A stretch of 64,000 nt of DNA from Jannaschia sp. CCS1 (GCF_000013565.1 NC_007802.1:1922001-1986000), one strand, 5' to 3'. Shown: positions 27,481 through 37,145, counted from the first letter of the stretch. Notes: generated by a model not told the origin, from the sequence alone. Numbers and translations are program-made.

Positions 27481-28677
27481 TTAACCTGTCGCCTCCGCCG
27501 CGGCGCCGATGCGTCGGGCGGCAAAGGCGAACAGGCGATCCAGCGCCACTTCGAACACGTCATCGGGCAGGGTCAGCGCCACGCGGATATGGCCCGCGGC
27601 GGCCGTCCCAAAACTTTCTCCCGGCATGACGGCCACCAGTTCCTCGTCCAGCAGCGCCTCGCCGAAGGCCTCCCCACTCAGGCCCGTAGCGCGGATATCC
27701 AGCATTACGTACATCGCGCCTGCCGGTGGAATTGCGCCGATCGCCTGTTGGCCCTCCAGACGGCTCAGCACCATATCGCGGCGACGGCGGAAGGGGGCGG
27801 CGACAGCGGCCTCGGCCTCCGCCCCGAGCGACAGGGCATAGAGGCCCGCATCCTGGATGTAGCCCGGAACGCCGTAGGTCGTGTTGGTGGCCAGGTTGAT
27901 CAGATGCGCAATCGCCTGCGCAGGCCCCGCCACCCAACCCAGCCGCGACCCCGTCATCGCGTGACTTTTCGACAGCGACCCCACACTCAGCGTCCGCGCG
28001 AACATGCCGGGCAGGCTGGCGAAGGGCCGGTGCCGCCCGTCCCAGACCTGACTGTCATAGACCTCGTCAGAGATGACCCAAAGATCACGCGCCTCCGCGA
28101 CCCGCGCGATCCCATCCAGCGTGGCATCGGAATAGACCGCCCCCGTGGGATTGTTGGGCGTGTTGATCAGCAGGCTTCTCGCCCCCTCACTGGCCGCCAT
28201 CAGATCCGCCTCGCGCGGCTGAAACCCGTCCTCGGGGTGGGCCACGACGGGCTTTGGCACGGCACTGACACCCCGGATCGTGCCGGGATAGGTGGCATAA
28301 TGGGGGTCGATCATAAGGGCGGTGTCACCGGGATCGCAGGCCAGGCTATGGGCCGCAAACAGCGCCGACTGGCCGCCGGGGGTGATCAGGATGTTCTCGG
28401 GGCCGTAAGCCAGATCACTGAAGGTGGACAATCGCTTGGCCACCGCCGCCCGCAGCGCATCGGTGCCGGGCACGGCGGCATAGCCCGTATGCCCGCCCCG
28501 CGCCGACGTCATCATCGCGTCCAGAATGTCGGGTGCGGTCCGCGTGTCATGCTCCCCGATGGTCAGCTCCAGCACCGGCTGGCCTGCATCCTTCATCTGG
28601 CGCGCGCGGATGAACAGGCCCCAGCCGTCATCCCCTCCGCCGTTCAATCCGGCAATTCTTTTGGAAAAGGCTGGCAT
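27481..28677 (-). CDS. Class I/II PLP-dependent aminotransferase
   Basis: A 398-residue fold-type I aminotransferase. LLINTPNNPTGAVY, WVISDEVYDSQ and the PLP lysine motif SVGSLSKSHAMTGSRLGW are intact, as is the C-terminal arginine region (GHIRVALTLPDD). It resembles aspartate/aromatic-type or succinyldiaminopimelate aminotransferases; the amino acid donor is not clear from sequence. The ATG at 28677 gives MPAFSKRIAGL. A YjbR-like gene lies 79 bases upstream on the same strand. Confidence 0.9.
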   Translation of the reverse strand: MPAFSKRIAGLNGGGDDGWGLFIRARQMKDAGQPVLELTIGEHDTRTAPDILDAMMTSARGGHTGYAAVPGTDALRAAVAKRLSTFSDLAYGPENILITPGGQSALFAAHSLACDPGDTALMIDPHYATYPGTIRGVSAVPKPVVAHPEDGFQPREADLMAASEGARSLLINTPNNPTGAVYSDATLDGIARVAEARDLWVISDEVYDSQVWDGRHRPFASLPGMFARTLSVGSLSKSHAMTGSRLGWVAGPAQAIAHLINLATNTTYGVPGYIQDAGLYALSLGAEAEAAVAAPFRRRRDMVLSRLEGQQAIGAIPPAGAMYVMLDIRATGLSGEAFGEALLDEELVAVMPGESFGTAAAGHIRVALTLPDDVFEVALDRLFAFAARRIGAAAEATG

Positions 28678-28756
28678 GGGGCAGGCTCCGAAACAGACAT
28701 ATCTGGCGCGACGTTGCGGGGGTCGGACACCGGACGCAACCCCATTTGCTCGGCGA

Positions 28757-29083
28757 TCAGCTCACGCCCGTATTGCCATCGTTCAAAACCAGCCGGTAGC
28801 TCTTGAAGATCCAGTCCCGCAATTCCGTCGGCGCTGTCTCCCACGGAAACAGGACCCACCCCGTGCCTTTGAGATAGGGAGAGGTCACGGCCCGCTTCTG
28901 CCCGACCAGTTGATGCGCGGTGATCTTGTCGGCAATGCGCAGCGACAGCCCTTCACCGTCCTGCGCGTAGGCGGCGAACATGTGGCCATGGACCGTCCAG
29001 ATCACCACATCGTCCCCGAACGGCGTGGTGCGCGCTGTGCCCAACAGGCCCCGGCAATAAATGTCTACGAAGCCCCTCTGCAT
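28757..29083 (-). CDS. MmcQ/YjbR-family protein
   Basis: A 108-residue protein with the MmcQ/YjbR fold signature: WTVHGHMFAAYAQDG, LSLRIADK, and the closing block PYLKGTGWVLFPWE with DWIFKSYRLVLN. Structures of this family have a double-wing DNA-binding-like fold, but no function is established. It may be read with the aminotransferase gene downstream. Confidence 0.75.
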   Translation of the reverse strand: MQRGFVDIYCRGLLGTARTTPFGDDVVIWTVHGHMFAAYAQDGEGLSLRIADKITAHQLVGQKRAVTSPYLKGTGWVLFPWETAPTELRDWIFKSYRLVLNDGNTGVS

Positions 29084-29310
29084 GGGCGCACGGTAGCCGC
29101 CATCCGCAAAAATTGCAGGTGCAATCGCCTGCGGCTTGTTAGCGCATGCAAATGTATGCTACGCCACCCCCATGACGCACACGACACCCTGCCTGACGAT
29201 CTGTATTACCCGCTAAGTCTTGCGGGCCGGGCACGTGTGGTTTTCTTGAACTCCTCCATCTGTTAGCTCGGTCGCGCGCCCTCCTACACGCCTGCTTGAG
29301 AGCCAGAAAA

Positions 29311-30672
29311 ATGGTCGAAATCCACCTGAAGAATTCCAAGTCCCGCAAGGTCGAGCTGTTGCAGCCGATCGAGCCCGGTCGCGTGTCGCTCTATCTCTGC
29401 GGGCCGACGGTCTATGACCGCGCGCATCTGGGCAATGCCCGCTCGGCGGTCGTGTTCGATCAGCTGTTTCGGCTGCTGCGCCATGTCTACGGGGCGGAAA
29501 ACGTGACCTTCGTGCGCAACTTCACGGATGTCGATGACAAGATCAACGCACGCGCTTTGGCCGAGGGGCGGGAGATCGCCGATCTGACCGCCGAGACGTC
29601 GCAATGGTATCTCGATGACACCCGCGCGCTCGGCGTGCTGGACCCCAACCACATGCCCCGCGCAACCGAATATATCGCCGAGATGGTGGCCTTTATCGAG
29701 GATCTGATCGCCAAGGGCTTCGCCTATGCTCGCGACGGCCACGCGCTGTTTCGGGTGCGCAGTTTTGACGATTATGGCAAGCTGTCGGGCCGGTCGGTCG
29801 ATGACATGATCGCAGGCGCACGGGTGGAGGTCGCGCCTTACAAAGAGGACCCGATGGATTTCGTCCTCTGGAAGCCGTCGTCGGACGATATCCCGGGTTG
29901 GGACAGCCCGTGGGGCAGGGGCCGCCCCGGCTGGCACATCGAATGCTCCGCCATGGCCCACGCGCTGTTGGGCGAGCAGTTTGATATCCACGGCGGCGGC
30001 GCGGACCTGATGTTCCCGCATCACGAAAACGAGGTCGCCCAATCCTGCGCCGCAGGCCACGGCTTCGCGAATATCTGGATGCACAACGAGATGTTGCAGG
30101 TCGAGGGCAAGAAGATGTCCAAGTCGTTGGGCAACTTCTTCACCGTGCGCGATTTGCTCGATCAGGGCGTGCCGGGCGAAGTGATCCGGTTTGTGATGCT
30201 ATCCACCCACTATGGCAAGCCGATGGACTGGACCGAGAAGAAGCGGGCGGAGGCGGAGGCGACGCTGCGCAAGTGGTATGCCGCTTTGCGTCAGAGCGTC
30301 GCTGAACAAGAGGCGACACCGCACCTTGTAGACTCTTTGGCCGACGACCTTAATACGGCCTTGGCCATCACAACCCTGCATGGAATGTATGAAACCGGTA
30401 ATTTTGGACCGCTTGCGGGTGGTTTGCGTTTGCTTGGCCTTTGGAGCGGAACCGTGCCGGATTGGTCGGAGATAGCCGAGGTTGACCTGACCTATTTCGC
30501 TGGCCGGTTTTCTTCGGCGCGCGCCGAAGCGATGGTGACCAAAGATTTCACCGACGTCGACGCCCTCAAATCCGCCCTTACCGCCGCAGGCGTAGAAGTC
30601 CGCATGTCCAAGGACGGCGTTGAGCTTGTTCCGGGCCCAACCTTCGACCCCGCCAAGCTGGAGGATCTGTGA
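29311..30672 (+). CDS. cysS: Cysteinyl-tRNA synthetase
   Basis: A class I synthetase of 453 residues (E. coli 461). It has the zinc cysteine at position 30 ([13 protein letters not shown]), the HIGH-equivalent HLGN at 39-42, [19 protein letters not shown] and the KMSKS loop at 268-272. The ATG at 29311 gives a normal N-terminus; a TTG five codons earlier is less likely. The DALR and C-terminal anticodon domain is short but present. It charges tRNA-Cys in the cytoplasm. Confidence 0.97.
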   Translation: MVEIHLKNSKSRKVELLQPIEPGRVSLYLCGPTVYDRAHLGNARSAVVFDQLFRLLRHVYGAENVTFVRNFTDVDDKINARALAEGREIADLTAETSQWYLDDTRALGVLDPNHMPRATEYIAEMVAFIEDLIAKGFAYARDGHALFRVRSFDDYGKLSGRSVDDMIAGARVEVAPYKEDPMDFVLWKPSSDDIPGWDSPWGRGRPGWHIECSAMAHALLGEQFDIHGGGADLMFPHHENEVAQSCAAGHGFANIWMHNEMLQVEGKKMSKSLGNFFTVRDLLDQGVPGEVIRFVMLSTHYGKPMDWTEKKRAEAEATLRKWYAALRQSVAEQEATPHLVDSLADDLNTALAITTLHGMYETGNFGPLAGGLRLLGLWSGTVPDWSEIAEVDLTYFAGRFSSARAEAMVTKDFTDVDALKSALTAAGVEVRMSKDGVELVPGPTFDPAKLEDL

Positions 30673-30907
30673 TGCGCGCCATATCACAGGCCAGCCCCCG
30701 GTCGCGGGTGGCGGTACAGCCCCCGCCGTTTTGCCGGAGACAAACCTACGGTTTGACGGGGGCGGTCCGGGGCTGGACGGGCCGCAAGCGGCCCGACCGA
30801 CGTGGCGCAAACTTTCCGAATAAACCGTTAAGGCTTGAGGAAGAAAATAGTAAAAACAAAAACTTAACAGGGTGCTCAAGCTTGAGCACTGCCACCGGAG
30901 GCTCCCG
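30673..30907. promoter_or_regulatory. cimA leader with stacked inverted repeats
   Basis: A structured 235-base spacer. Three inverted repeats follow one another: CAAACC-TAC-GGTTTG (30741-30755), CGGGCCGC-AA-GCGGCCCG (30778-30795) and the perfect 18-base palindrome GTGCTCAAGCTTGAGCAC (30872-30889), which ends 18 bases before the cimA ATG. An A-rich stretch (30840-30863) lies between the second and third. The arrangement suggests regulation of cimA. I found no leader peptide rich in isoleucine, so classic attenuation is not supported. Confidence 0.5.
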
Positions 30908-32530
30908 ATGACCAAATCCCGCCTCTATCTTTACGACACCACCCTGCGCGACGGGCAGCAGACCCAGGGCGTCCAGTTTTCCACGCCCGAGAAGGTCCGC
31001 ATCGCCGAGGCGCTCGACGCCCTCGGCCTCGACTATATCGAAGGCGGCTGGCCCGGCGCGAACCCCACCGACAGCGCGTTTTTCGACGATGCCCCCAGGA
31101 CCCGCGCCCGGATGACGGCCTTCGGGATGACCAAGCGGGCCGGGCGCTCGGCTGAGAATGACGACGTTCTGGCCGCCGTCCTGAATGCAGGCACAGGGAC
31201 CGTCTGCCTTGTCGGCAAGTCCCATGATTTTCACGTGACCGAAGCGCTTGGCATCACCTTGGCGGAGAATGTCGAGAATATCCGCGCCTCCATCGCCCAC
31301 CTCGTCGCCCAGGGCCGCGAGGCGATCTTTGACGCGGAGCATTTCTTTGACGGCCACAAGGCCAACCCGGACTATGCGCTGGAATGCATCCATGCCGCCT
31401 ACAGCGCAGGCGCGCGGTGGGTGGTGCTGTGTGACACCAACGGCGGGACGTTGCCTGACGAGATTGCCGGGATCACCCACGCCGTCATCGCCTCAGGTCT
31501 CCCCGGGGAATGTCTGGGCATCCATACGCATAACGATACCGAAACCGCCGTGGCGGGCAGCCTCGCGGCGGTGCAGGCGGGCGCGCGTCAGATCCAGGGC
31601 ACGTTGAATGGTTTGGGGGAGCGCTGCGGCAACGCCAATCTGACCACGCTGATCCCGACCCTTTTGCTGAAAGAGCCGTACCGGTCGTCCTATGACACCG
31701 GGATCGCGGTGGAGACGTTGGATGGCCTGACGCGACTGAGCCGGATGCTGGACGATATCCTCAACCGGGTGCCGCACCGACAAGCGCCCTATGTGGGGGC
31801 CTCGGCCTTCGCCCATAAAGCGGGCCTCCACGCCAGCGCCATCGTCAAGAACCCCACGACCTACGAGCATATCGCGCCCGAAATCGTCGGCAATGACCGC
31901 ATCATCCCGATGTCCAATCAGGCGGGCCAGTCGAACCTGCGCAAGCGTCTGGCGGAGGCGGGGTTGGAGGTCGAAAGGGACAACCCGGCGCTGCCTGCGA
32001 TCCTCGATGCGATCAAGGACCGGGAGGCGGACGGGTACAGCTTTGACACGGCCCAGGCCTCCTTCGAGTTGCTGGCGCGGCGCGCGTTGGGGATGTTGCC
32101 CGCGTTCTTTGAGGTCAAGCGCTACCGCGTCACGGTGGAGCGGCGGAAGAACAAGTACAATCAGATGGTGAGCCTTTCGGAGGCGATGGTCGTCCTGAAA
32201 GTGGGCGGCGAAAAGAAGCTGTCGGTCAGCGAAAGCATGGACGAGACGGGCAGCGACCGGGGGCCGGTGAACGCATTGTCGAAGGCTCTGGCGAAGGATC
32301 TGGGGCCGTATCAGGAATTCATCAAGGATATCCGCCTTGTGGACTTCAAGGTCCGCATCACCCAAGGCGGCACAGAGGCCGTCACCCGCGTGATCATCGA
32401 CAGCGAGGACAGTCAGGGGCGGCGCTGGTCGACCGTGGGCGTATCCCCCAACATCGTGGATGCGAGTTTCGAGGCGCTGCTGGACGCGGTGAACTGGAAA
32501 CTGATCCACGAAGGCGCAGCGGTCCTATGA
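30908..32530 (+). CDS. cimA: (R)-citramalate synthase
   Basis: A 540-residue DRE-TIM metallolyase. CimA condenses pyruvate with acetyl-CoA to citramalate, a threonine-independent entry to isoleucine. LYDTTLRDGQQTQGVQFS starts the barrel, with Arg14-Asp15 as catalytic/metal residues, and GIHTHNDTETA gives the metal histidines. The C-terminal LeuA-type regulatory dimer domain runs from about residue 400 to 535. The ATG at 30908 starts the barrel directly. Sister enzymes are 2-isopropylmalate and homocitrate synthases; the QQTQG form and length point to CimA. The next gene overlaps its stop by ATGA. Confidence 0.9.
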   Translation: MTKSRLYLYDTTLRDGQQTQGVQFSTPEKVRIAEALDALGLDYIEGGWPGANPTDSAFFDDAPRTRARMTAFGMTKRAGRSAENDDVLAAVLNAGTGTVCLVGKSHDFHVTEALGITLAENVENIRASIAHLVAQGREAIFDAEHFFDGHKANPDYALECIHAAYSAGARWVVLCDTNGGTLPDEIAGITHAVIASGLPGECLGIHTHNDTETAVAGSLAAVQAGARQIQGTLNGLGERCGNANLTTLIPTLLLKEPYRSSYDTGIAVETLDGLTRLSRMLDDILNRVPHRQAPYVGASAFAHKAGLHASAIVKNPTTYEHIAPEIVGNDRIIPMSNQAGQSNLRKRLAEAGLEVERDNPALPAILDAIKDREADGYSFDTAQASFELLARRALGMLPAFFEVKRYRVTVERRKNKYNQMVSLSEAMVVLKVGGEKKLSVSESMDETGSDRGPVNALSKALAKDLGPYQEFIKDIRLVDFKVRITQGGTEAVTRVIIDSEDSQGRRWSTVGVSPNIVDASFEALLDAVNWKLIHEGAAVL

Positions 32531-33012
32531 CCGGGATCGCGACGACATTGGCATTCTTGACCCTACCTCTCAGCCCTGCGCAATTGCAGGCTGCGGAGCC
32601 GCTGATCCTGTGCAACCTCACGGTCTTTCCCGACGGCAGCCCACTCACCGAAGTTGTCTTGGCCGATGACCGGGTCTTTGTCGGCATCGGATATGACACC
32701 GGCGGGGGTGAGTTCGTGTCCCTGCGCGAACCGGGGCGGTTTGCGCAAACCTGGGCCCGCCTTGCGCCCGTGCTGGGGGACATGACGTCTGATTTTGACA
32801 ATCCGCCGGACGGTCAGCGATACGATCTGGTTCATGTGACCTTCGCTGACCAGAGAGTCGCGCGGTGGATAGCAACGGCGGACGGCACGGCGGTCCAGGA
32901 CGCGATGGCCCAGTTCGGGATGAATGCGGAGCGGGTGTTCTTCGACCATACGCTCGATATCGTCGCATCGGATCACTGGATTTTCACCCACCCCTGCGGA
33001 GGCCCACCATGA
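32527..33012 (+). CDS. Exported protein of unknown function
   Basis: A 161-residue protein with an N-terminal hydrophobic segment (residues 3-20) and a probable Sec cut near LQAA (about 22). One cysteine (Cys29) lies soon after. The rest is a soluble domain with no motif I recognise; it ends near a short His-Pro-Cys. The start overlaps the cimA stop (ATGA), and the methyltransferase gene overlaps its own stop in the same way, so translation is coupled across all three. Confidence 0.6.
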   Translation: MTGIATTLAFLTLPLSPAQLQAAEPLILCNLTVFPDGSPLTEVVLADDRVFVGIGYDTGGGEFVSLREPGRFAQTWARLAPVLGDMTSDFDNPPDGQRYDLVHVTFADQRVARWIATADGTAVQDAMAQFGMNAERVFFDHTLDIVASDHWIFTHPCGGPP

Positions 33013-33734
33013 GCGCCTGGGACAAAGAAAGTTTCTTCAAGATCCACGCCGATTTGCCCCGTGAGGGGCCCGGCGAAACGGCAGATGTGGCCTGGGCGGC
33101 GGAGGTCGCGGGGCTGCGTCCGGGCGCGCGGATCGTTGATGCGGGCTCCGGTCCCGGCGGCGATATCGGCGCGCTGTTGCGGGCGGCGGAGGGGGCCCAT
33201 GTGACGGCCATTGATGCCCATGCCCCGTTCATCGACGCGGCGAAGACGCGCTGGGGCGCGGATAAGCGGGTTGATCTGGTCGCGGGCGATTATATCGGGA
33301 TCACCGGCCCCTTCGATTTCATCTGGTCTGCGGGGGCGGTCTATTTTCACGGCATCGCGGACTTGCTGCCGCAGTGGCGGCCTGCCTTGGCCGATGGCGG
33401 TGCCATTGCCTTCTCGGAGCCGTGCGTGTTCACCGACGGCCCGCCATCGGATGTGGTGAAAGCGATCTGGGACGATTACCCGCGGCTGACCGATGCGGAT
33501 GGCATTGCCGCCCAGGTGCGGCTGGCGGGGTTTGAGGTGGTGGCGACCCGGACGCTCTCAGACGTGGCATGGGAGAGCTATTACCGCCCGATGGAGGCGC
33601 GGATTGCGGAGCTGCGCGGATCGGCGGATGAGCGGATGCACAAGGCGCTGGATGAGGCGGAGGCCGAGATTGCGGCCTGGCGTGCGCATAGGACCGAGAC
33701 GGGGTATCTGCTGTCGGTGGTGAGGCCAGCTTGA
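33009..33734 (+). CDS. Class I SAM-dependent methyltransferase
   Basis: A 241-residue Rossmann methyltransferase. Motif I is IVDAGSGPGGDIG, the acidic motif II region is VTAIDAHAPFIDAAK, and motif post-I leads to FDFIWSAGAVYFHG. The C-terminal half is helical and charged. The start at 33009 overlaps the previous stop (ATGA). The substrate is unknown; small-molecule methylation is more likely than nucleic acid because no target-recognition domain is visible. Confidence 0.82.
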   Translation: MSAWDKESFFKIHADLPREGPGETADVAWAAEVAGLRPGARIVDAGSGPGGDIGALLRAAEGAHVTAIDAHAPFIDAAKTRWGADKRVDLVAGDYIGITGPFDFIWSAGAVYFHGIADLLPQWRPALADGGAIAFSEPCVFTDGPPSDVVKAIWDDYPRLTDADGIAAQVRLAGFEVVATRTLSDVAWESYYRPMEARIAELRGSADERMHKALDEAEAEIAAWRAHRTETGYLLSVVRPA

Positions 33735-34477
33735 GCATTCAGGCCTGTGCAGATCTGGTCGCACGCGGGGATCCGCGCCGGTTTCGGGCGGCGATGGCAG
33801 CCCCCCTGGCGGCGCGGGAGGTCCTGTTGCCGCTCTATGCGTTCAACATCGAAGTGAGCCGCGCCCCTTGGGTGACCGAGGAGCCGATGATCGCAGAGAT
33901 GCGCCTGCAATGGTGGCGCGATGCGCTGGAAGAAATCGCGGAGGGTCGGGCGCGCCGCCATGAGGTGGTTGATGCGCTGGGGTTTCTGGATGCCGAGGGC
34001 GTCGAGGCGCTGGACCAGCTGATCGCAGCACGGCGGTGGGACGTCTATAAGGATGCGTTTGAGGATGAGGCGGCCTTTGCGCAATATATCCAGCGGACCT
34101 CAGGCCATCTGATCGACGCAGGGATCCGTGCGTTGGGCGGGACGCCGACGGCGGCCACAGACGCCCTCGGCACCGCCGCCGGGCTGGCGCGGTATCTGGT
34201 GGCGGTGCCCGCGCTTGAAGCGCGCGGGCGGGTGCCGCTCCTTGATGGCCGCGCTGCGGCCCTCTCCTCGCTGGCACAAGGCGCGCTGCGCGCGTGGCCC
34301 AAGCGGGTGGATGTGGTGATGCCCGCACGGGCGGCGCTGTTTGAGGTGGCAGGGGCCAAGGCCATCTTGAAACGCGTGGTCGCAGATCCGGGGGCCGTGG
34401 CGGAGGGGCGGCTGGACGTGCCGCAGGGGCGCGAAACGCTCAGCCTGATGGCGGCCTCGTTCCTGGGGCGGATCTGA
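33731..34477 (+). CDS. Squalene/phytoene-synthase-like protein (NDUFAF6-like)
   Basis: A 248-residue all-helical protein of the trans-prenyl-synthase fold. The block RLQWWRDALEEI matches the NDUFAF6/sicily group, linked in mitochondria to complex I assembly. The two Asp-rich DxxxD metal motifs of true squalene and phytoene synthases are missing, so prenyl-synthase activity is doubtful. It starts at TTG 33731, overlapping the methyltransferase stop by four bases (TTGA); a downstream start is possible. It closes the cimA string of coupled genes. The complex I role is inference from the fold and motif. Confidence 0.7.
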   Translation: MSIQACADLVARGDPRRFRAAMAAPLAAREVLLPLYAFNIEVSRAPWVTEEPMIAEMRLQWWRDALEEIAEGRARRHEVVDALGFLDAEGVEALDQLIAARRWDVYKDAFEDEAAFAQYIQRTSGHLIDAGIRALGGTPTAATDALGTAAGLARYLVAVPALEARGRVPLLDGRAAALSSLAQGALRAWPKRVDVVMPARAALFEVAGAKAILKRVVADPGAVAEGRLDVPQGRETLSLMAASFLGRI

Positions 34478-34534
34478 GGCCTGACGCGACGCCCGCCCTT
34501 TATGCCGCTCAGGCGGCGCGGGCCACGATCCCGC

Positions 34535-35764
34535 TCAGGCGGCGCGCGCCTGGGGCCGCATCGCCAGCCAGATCAGGGCCGCCCCGGCCAAGACCAGGAA
34601 CGGGGCCATGGCGAGGTTCACGGAGGTCCAGCCCTGCACGACGTCCTCGCCGCCCGAATGCATCAAGACGCCCGAGCTGAGCGACGCGATGGTCACCGAC
34701 CCGAACACCACGAAGTCGTTCATGCCTTGGGCCGTTCCCCGCTCTTCTGGAGCGTGGGAGGCCGTCAGCATCGCCGTTGCGCCGATGAACCCGAAGTTCC
34801 AGCCAAGGCCCAGTAGGATCAGCGCGCCGAAGAATTGGAACAGCTCCACCCCTGTCATTGCCACGATCCCGGCTGCGGCCAGAAGCACCAATCCCGTGGC
34901 GACAATCTTGGACGCACCGAAGCGCGCAATCAGGTGCCCGGTAAAGAAGGACGGGGCAAACATGGCGATCACATGGGCCGAGACGACATCGGCGGCGTTG
35001 CCCGTCGTGAAGCCACACCCCACCACGGCCAAGGGCGTCGACGTCATCATCAGGTTCATCAGCGAATAGCTCACCGCGCCGCAGATCATCGCCACGACGA
35101 TCTTGGGGTCGCGCAGCATCTCGGCCCGGCTGCGGCCCCGGGGGCTGTCGGCGCGGGTGGGCTCCGGCTTGGGCAGGTGCAGGAAGGCGAACAGGACCGA
35201 GCCGACGACATTGATCGCGATGATAAAGGCGTAGGTGCCCAGAAACGGGATCACCGTCGCCTCGCTGGAGGCTTTCACCAATTGCGGGCCGATCAGGGCG
35301 GATAAAAGCCCACCCGCCATGACGTAGGAGATGGCCTTGGGCTTGAACTCGGGCGAGGCGGTATCCGTCGCGGCGAAGCGGTAAAAGCCCTGCGCAGACA
35401 TGTAGATGCCGCTGAAATAGGAGCCGATAAGGAAGATCGGGAAGCTGTCGACCCACAGGCCATAGGCCGAAATGGCCGCGCCCAAAGCGCCGCCCAAAGC
35501 GCCCACGTAGAAGCCCGCCTGGCGTCCGTATTTCTGCATCAGCGGAGAGATCCACGGCGCGGTGGTCATCGACCCGAAGACAATCATCGAGATCGGGATC
35601 GTGGCGAGCGCAGGCGTCGGGGCGATCATCAGGCCCGCAAGTCCGCCGATCACAAACAGCATCGGCATCTGCGCCCCCAGAAGCGCTTGCGCCAAGACAA
35701 GAACGATGACGTTGCGTTTTGCGGCGGCGTCGGAATCGACGGCAATGGGGGTGCTGTCAGTCAT
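34535..35764 (-). CDS. MFS transporter
   Basis: A 409-residue, about 12-span major facilitator. The N-terminal half carries ISPLMQKYGRQAGFY (motif A-like loop 2-3), a charged central loop lies at about 195-215 (PEPTRADSPRGRSR), and the C-terminal half ends with spans around MAPFLVLAGAALIWLAM. It is convergent with the squalene-synthase-like gene and divergent from alkA. Substrate is unknown; no sugar-porter signature is visible. Confidence 0.88.
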   Translation of the reverse strand: MTDSTPIAVDSDAAAKRNVIVLVLAQALLGAQMPMLFVIGGLAGLMIAPTPALATIPISMIVFGSMTTAPWISPLMQKYGRQAGFYVGALGGALGAAISAYGLWVDSFPIFLIGSYFSGIYMSAQGFYRFAATDTASPEFKPKAISYVMAGGLLSALIGPQLVKASSEATVIPFLGTYAFIIAINVVGSVLFAFLHLPKPEPTRADSPRGRSRAEMLRDPKIVVAMICGAVSYSLMNLMMTSTPLAVVGCGFTTGNAADVVSAHVIAMFAPSFFTGHLIARFGASKIVATGLVLLAAAGIVAMTGVELFQFFGALILLGLGWNFGFIGATAMLTASHAPEERGTAQGMNDFVVFGSVTIASLSSGVLMHSGGEDVVQGWTSVNLAMAPFLVLAGAALIWLAMRPQARAA

Positions 35765-35871
35765 GGTCCGAGCGGTATAGGGTTTGGGGCGGAGGGTCCA
35801 GATGGGTGGGTGTCACGTTTTGTGGCGGCGCACGGCGGATGTGGCCCTGGACCGAGACCTGGAACCGCAAG

Positions 35872-36483
35872 ATGCGCATAGAGACCGATGAAGATGTGGC
35901 GGAGGGCTTTGATCGCCTCCGAAAGATCGAGCCGAAGTTTGCAGTGATTTCAGGGCCTTTGCCGCTGCGGCGCAGGCCGGACGGGTTCGGCGCGCTCTTG
36001 CATGCGATTGTGGGCCAGCAGGTGTCTACGGCGTCAGCGGCGGCGATCTGGGGGCGGGTTCAGTCCGCCGGCCTGCATCAGGAGACGGCGGTGGCCGCAG
36101 CGACTGAGGAGGCGTTGCGCGGCTGCGGCTTGTCGCGACCCAAGGTGCGTTATGCCAAAGCGCTGTCGGAGGCGCGGATCGACTACGCAGCCCTGCGGGA
36201 CGCGCCCTTGGACGACGTGCTGGCCACGTTGATCGCGGTGCCGGGCATCGGGCGCTGGACGGCGGAAATCTACGCCAAGTTTGCGCTGGGTCACGCGGAT
36301 GTCTTTGCCGCCGGGGATCTGGCCTTGCAGGAGGGGGCCAGGCTGCTGTTCGATCTGCCCGAGCGACCTGCCGAGAAAGAGATGCGCGCCATGGCCGAGG
36401 CCTGGACGCCGGTCAGGGCCATTGCCGCCCGCGCGCTCTGGGCCTACTACCGGGAAAAGACCAAACGGGAGGGCGCGATATGA
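35872..36483 (+). CDS. alkA: DNA-3-methyladenine glycosylase II
   Basis: A 204-residue HhH-GPD base-excision glycosylase removing alkylated purines from DNA. The HhH is LIAVPGIGRWTA (120-131), and the catalytic aspartate is Asp149 in FAAGDLALQ. It lacks the N-terminal beta domain of E. coli AlkA, as is common in short bacterial AlkA. The ATG at 35872 was chosen because upstream codons have no family similarity. The hydrolase gene starts at ATGA on its stop, so the two are coupled. Confidence 0.88.
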   Translation: MRIETDEDVAEGFDRLRKIEPKFAVISGPLPLRRRPDGFGALLHAIVGQQVSTASAAAIWGRVQSAGLHQETAVAAATEEALRGCGLSRPKVRYAKALSEARIDYAALRDAPLDDVLATLIAVPGIGRWTAEIYAKFALGHADVFAAGDLALQEGARLLFDLPERPAEKEMRAMAEAWTPVRAIAARALWAYYREKTKREGAI

Positions 36484-37145
36484 AAAATGTGCTGGATTAC
36501 GGAACGAAACCCTCGGCGTCAGGCGATGTGACGTCGCTGGTGGTGTTCCTGCACGGCTATGGCGCCGATGGGCGGGACCTTCTGGGGCTGGCCGACCCGC
36601 TGGCCGAGCATATGCCCAACACCGTTTTCGTGGCCCCAGATGCGCCGGAACGCTCGGCCATGAACCCCGCGGGGTTTCAGTGGTTTCCGATCCCGTGGAT
36701 TGACGGATCAAGCGAGGCCGCCGCAGCCGAAGGCATGGCGCGCGCCGTCATCGACCTGAACGCATTCCTCGATCACGTGATGGAGGAGCATGGGGTGAGT
36801 GCGGCAGAGACCGCCTTGGTGGGCTTTTCCCAAGGTACGATGATCTCGCTCCATGTCGCGCCGCGTCGCGAGGAGGCGTTTGCAGGTGTCGTGGGCTTTT
36901 CGGGCCGATTGATTGAGCCGGAGGCGTTGATCGACGACGTGGTCGTGCGTCCACCGGTCCTGTTGATCCACGGCGACGCAGATGACGTCGTCCCGCCCCA
37001 ATCCCTGCCGGAAGCGGCGGAGGGGTTGGAGGCCGCGGGCTGGGAAGAGGTCTACGCCCATGTCATGAAGGGCACGGCCCACGGGATCGCGCCCGACGGG
37101 CTCAGCGTCGCGCTGGCGTTTCTGCGGGATAAATTGCCAAGCTGA
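36480..37145 (+). CDS. Alpha/beta hydrolase, phospholipase/carboxylesterase family
   Basis: A 221-residue esterase of the YpfH/acyl-protein-thioesterase group. The nucleophile Ser117 lies in GFSQG, and Asp168 (HGDADDVV) and His201 (GTAHGI) complete the triad. The oxyanion loop is FLHGYGADG. It shares an ATGA overlap with alkA. Natural substrates are likely short-chain esters or thioesters, but this is not settled for the family. Confidence 0.88.
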   Translation: MKNVLDYGTKPSASGDVTSLVVFLHGYGADGRDLLGLADPLAEHMPNTVFVAPDAPERSAMNPAGFQWFPIPWIDGSSEAAAAEGMARAVIDLNAFLDHVMEEHGVSAAETALVGFSQGTMISLHVAPRREEAFAGVVGFSGRLIEPEALIDDVVVRPPVLLIHGDADDVVPPQSLPEAAEGLEAAGWEEVYAHVMKGTAHGIAPDGLSVALAFLRDKLPS

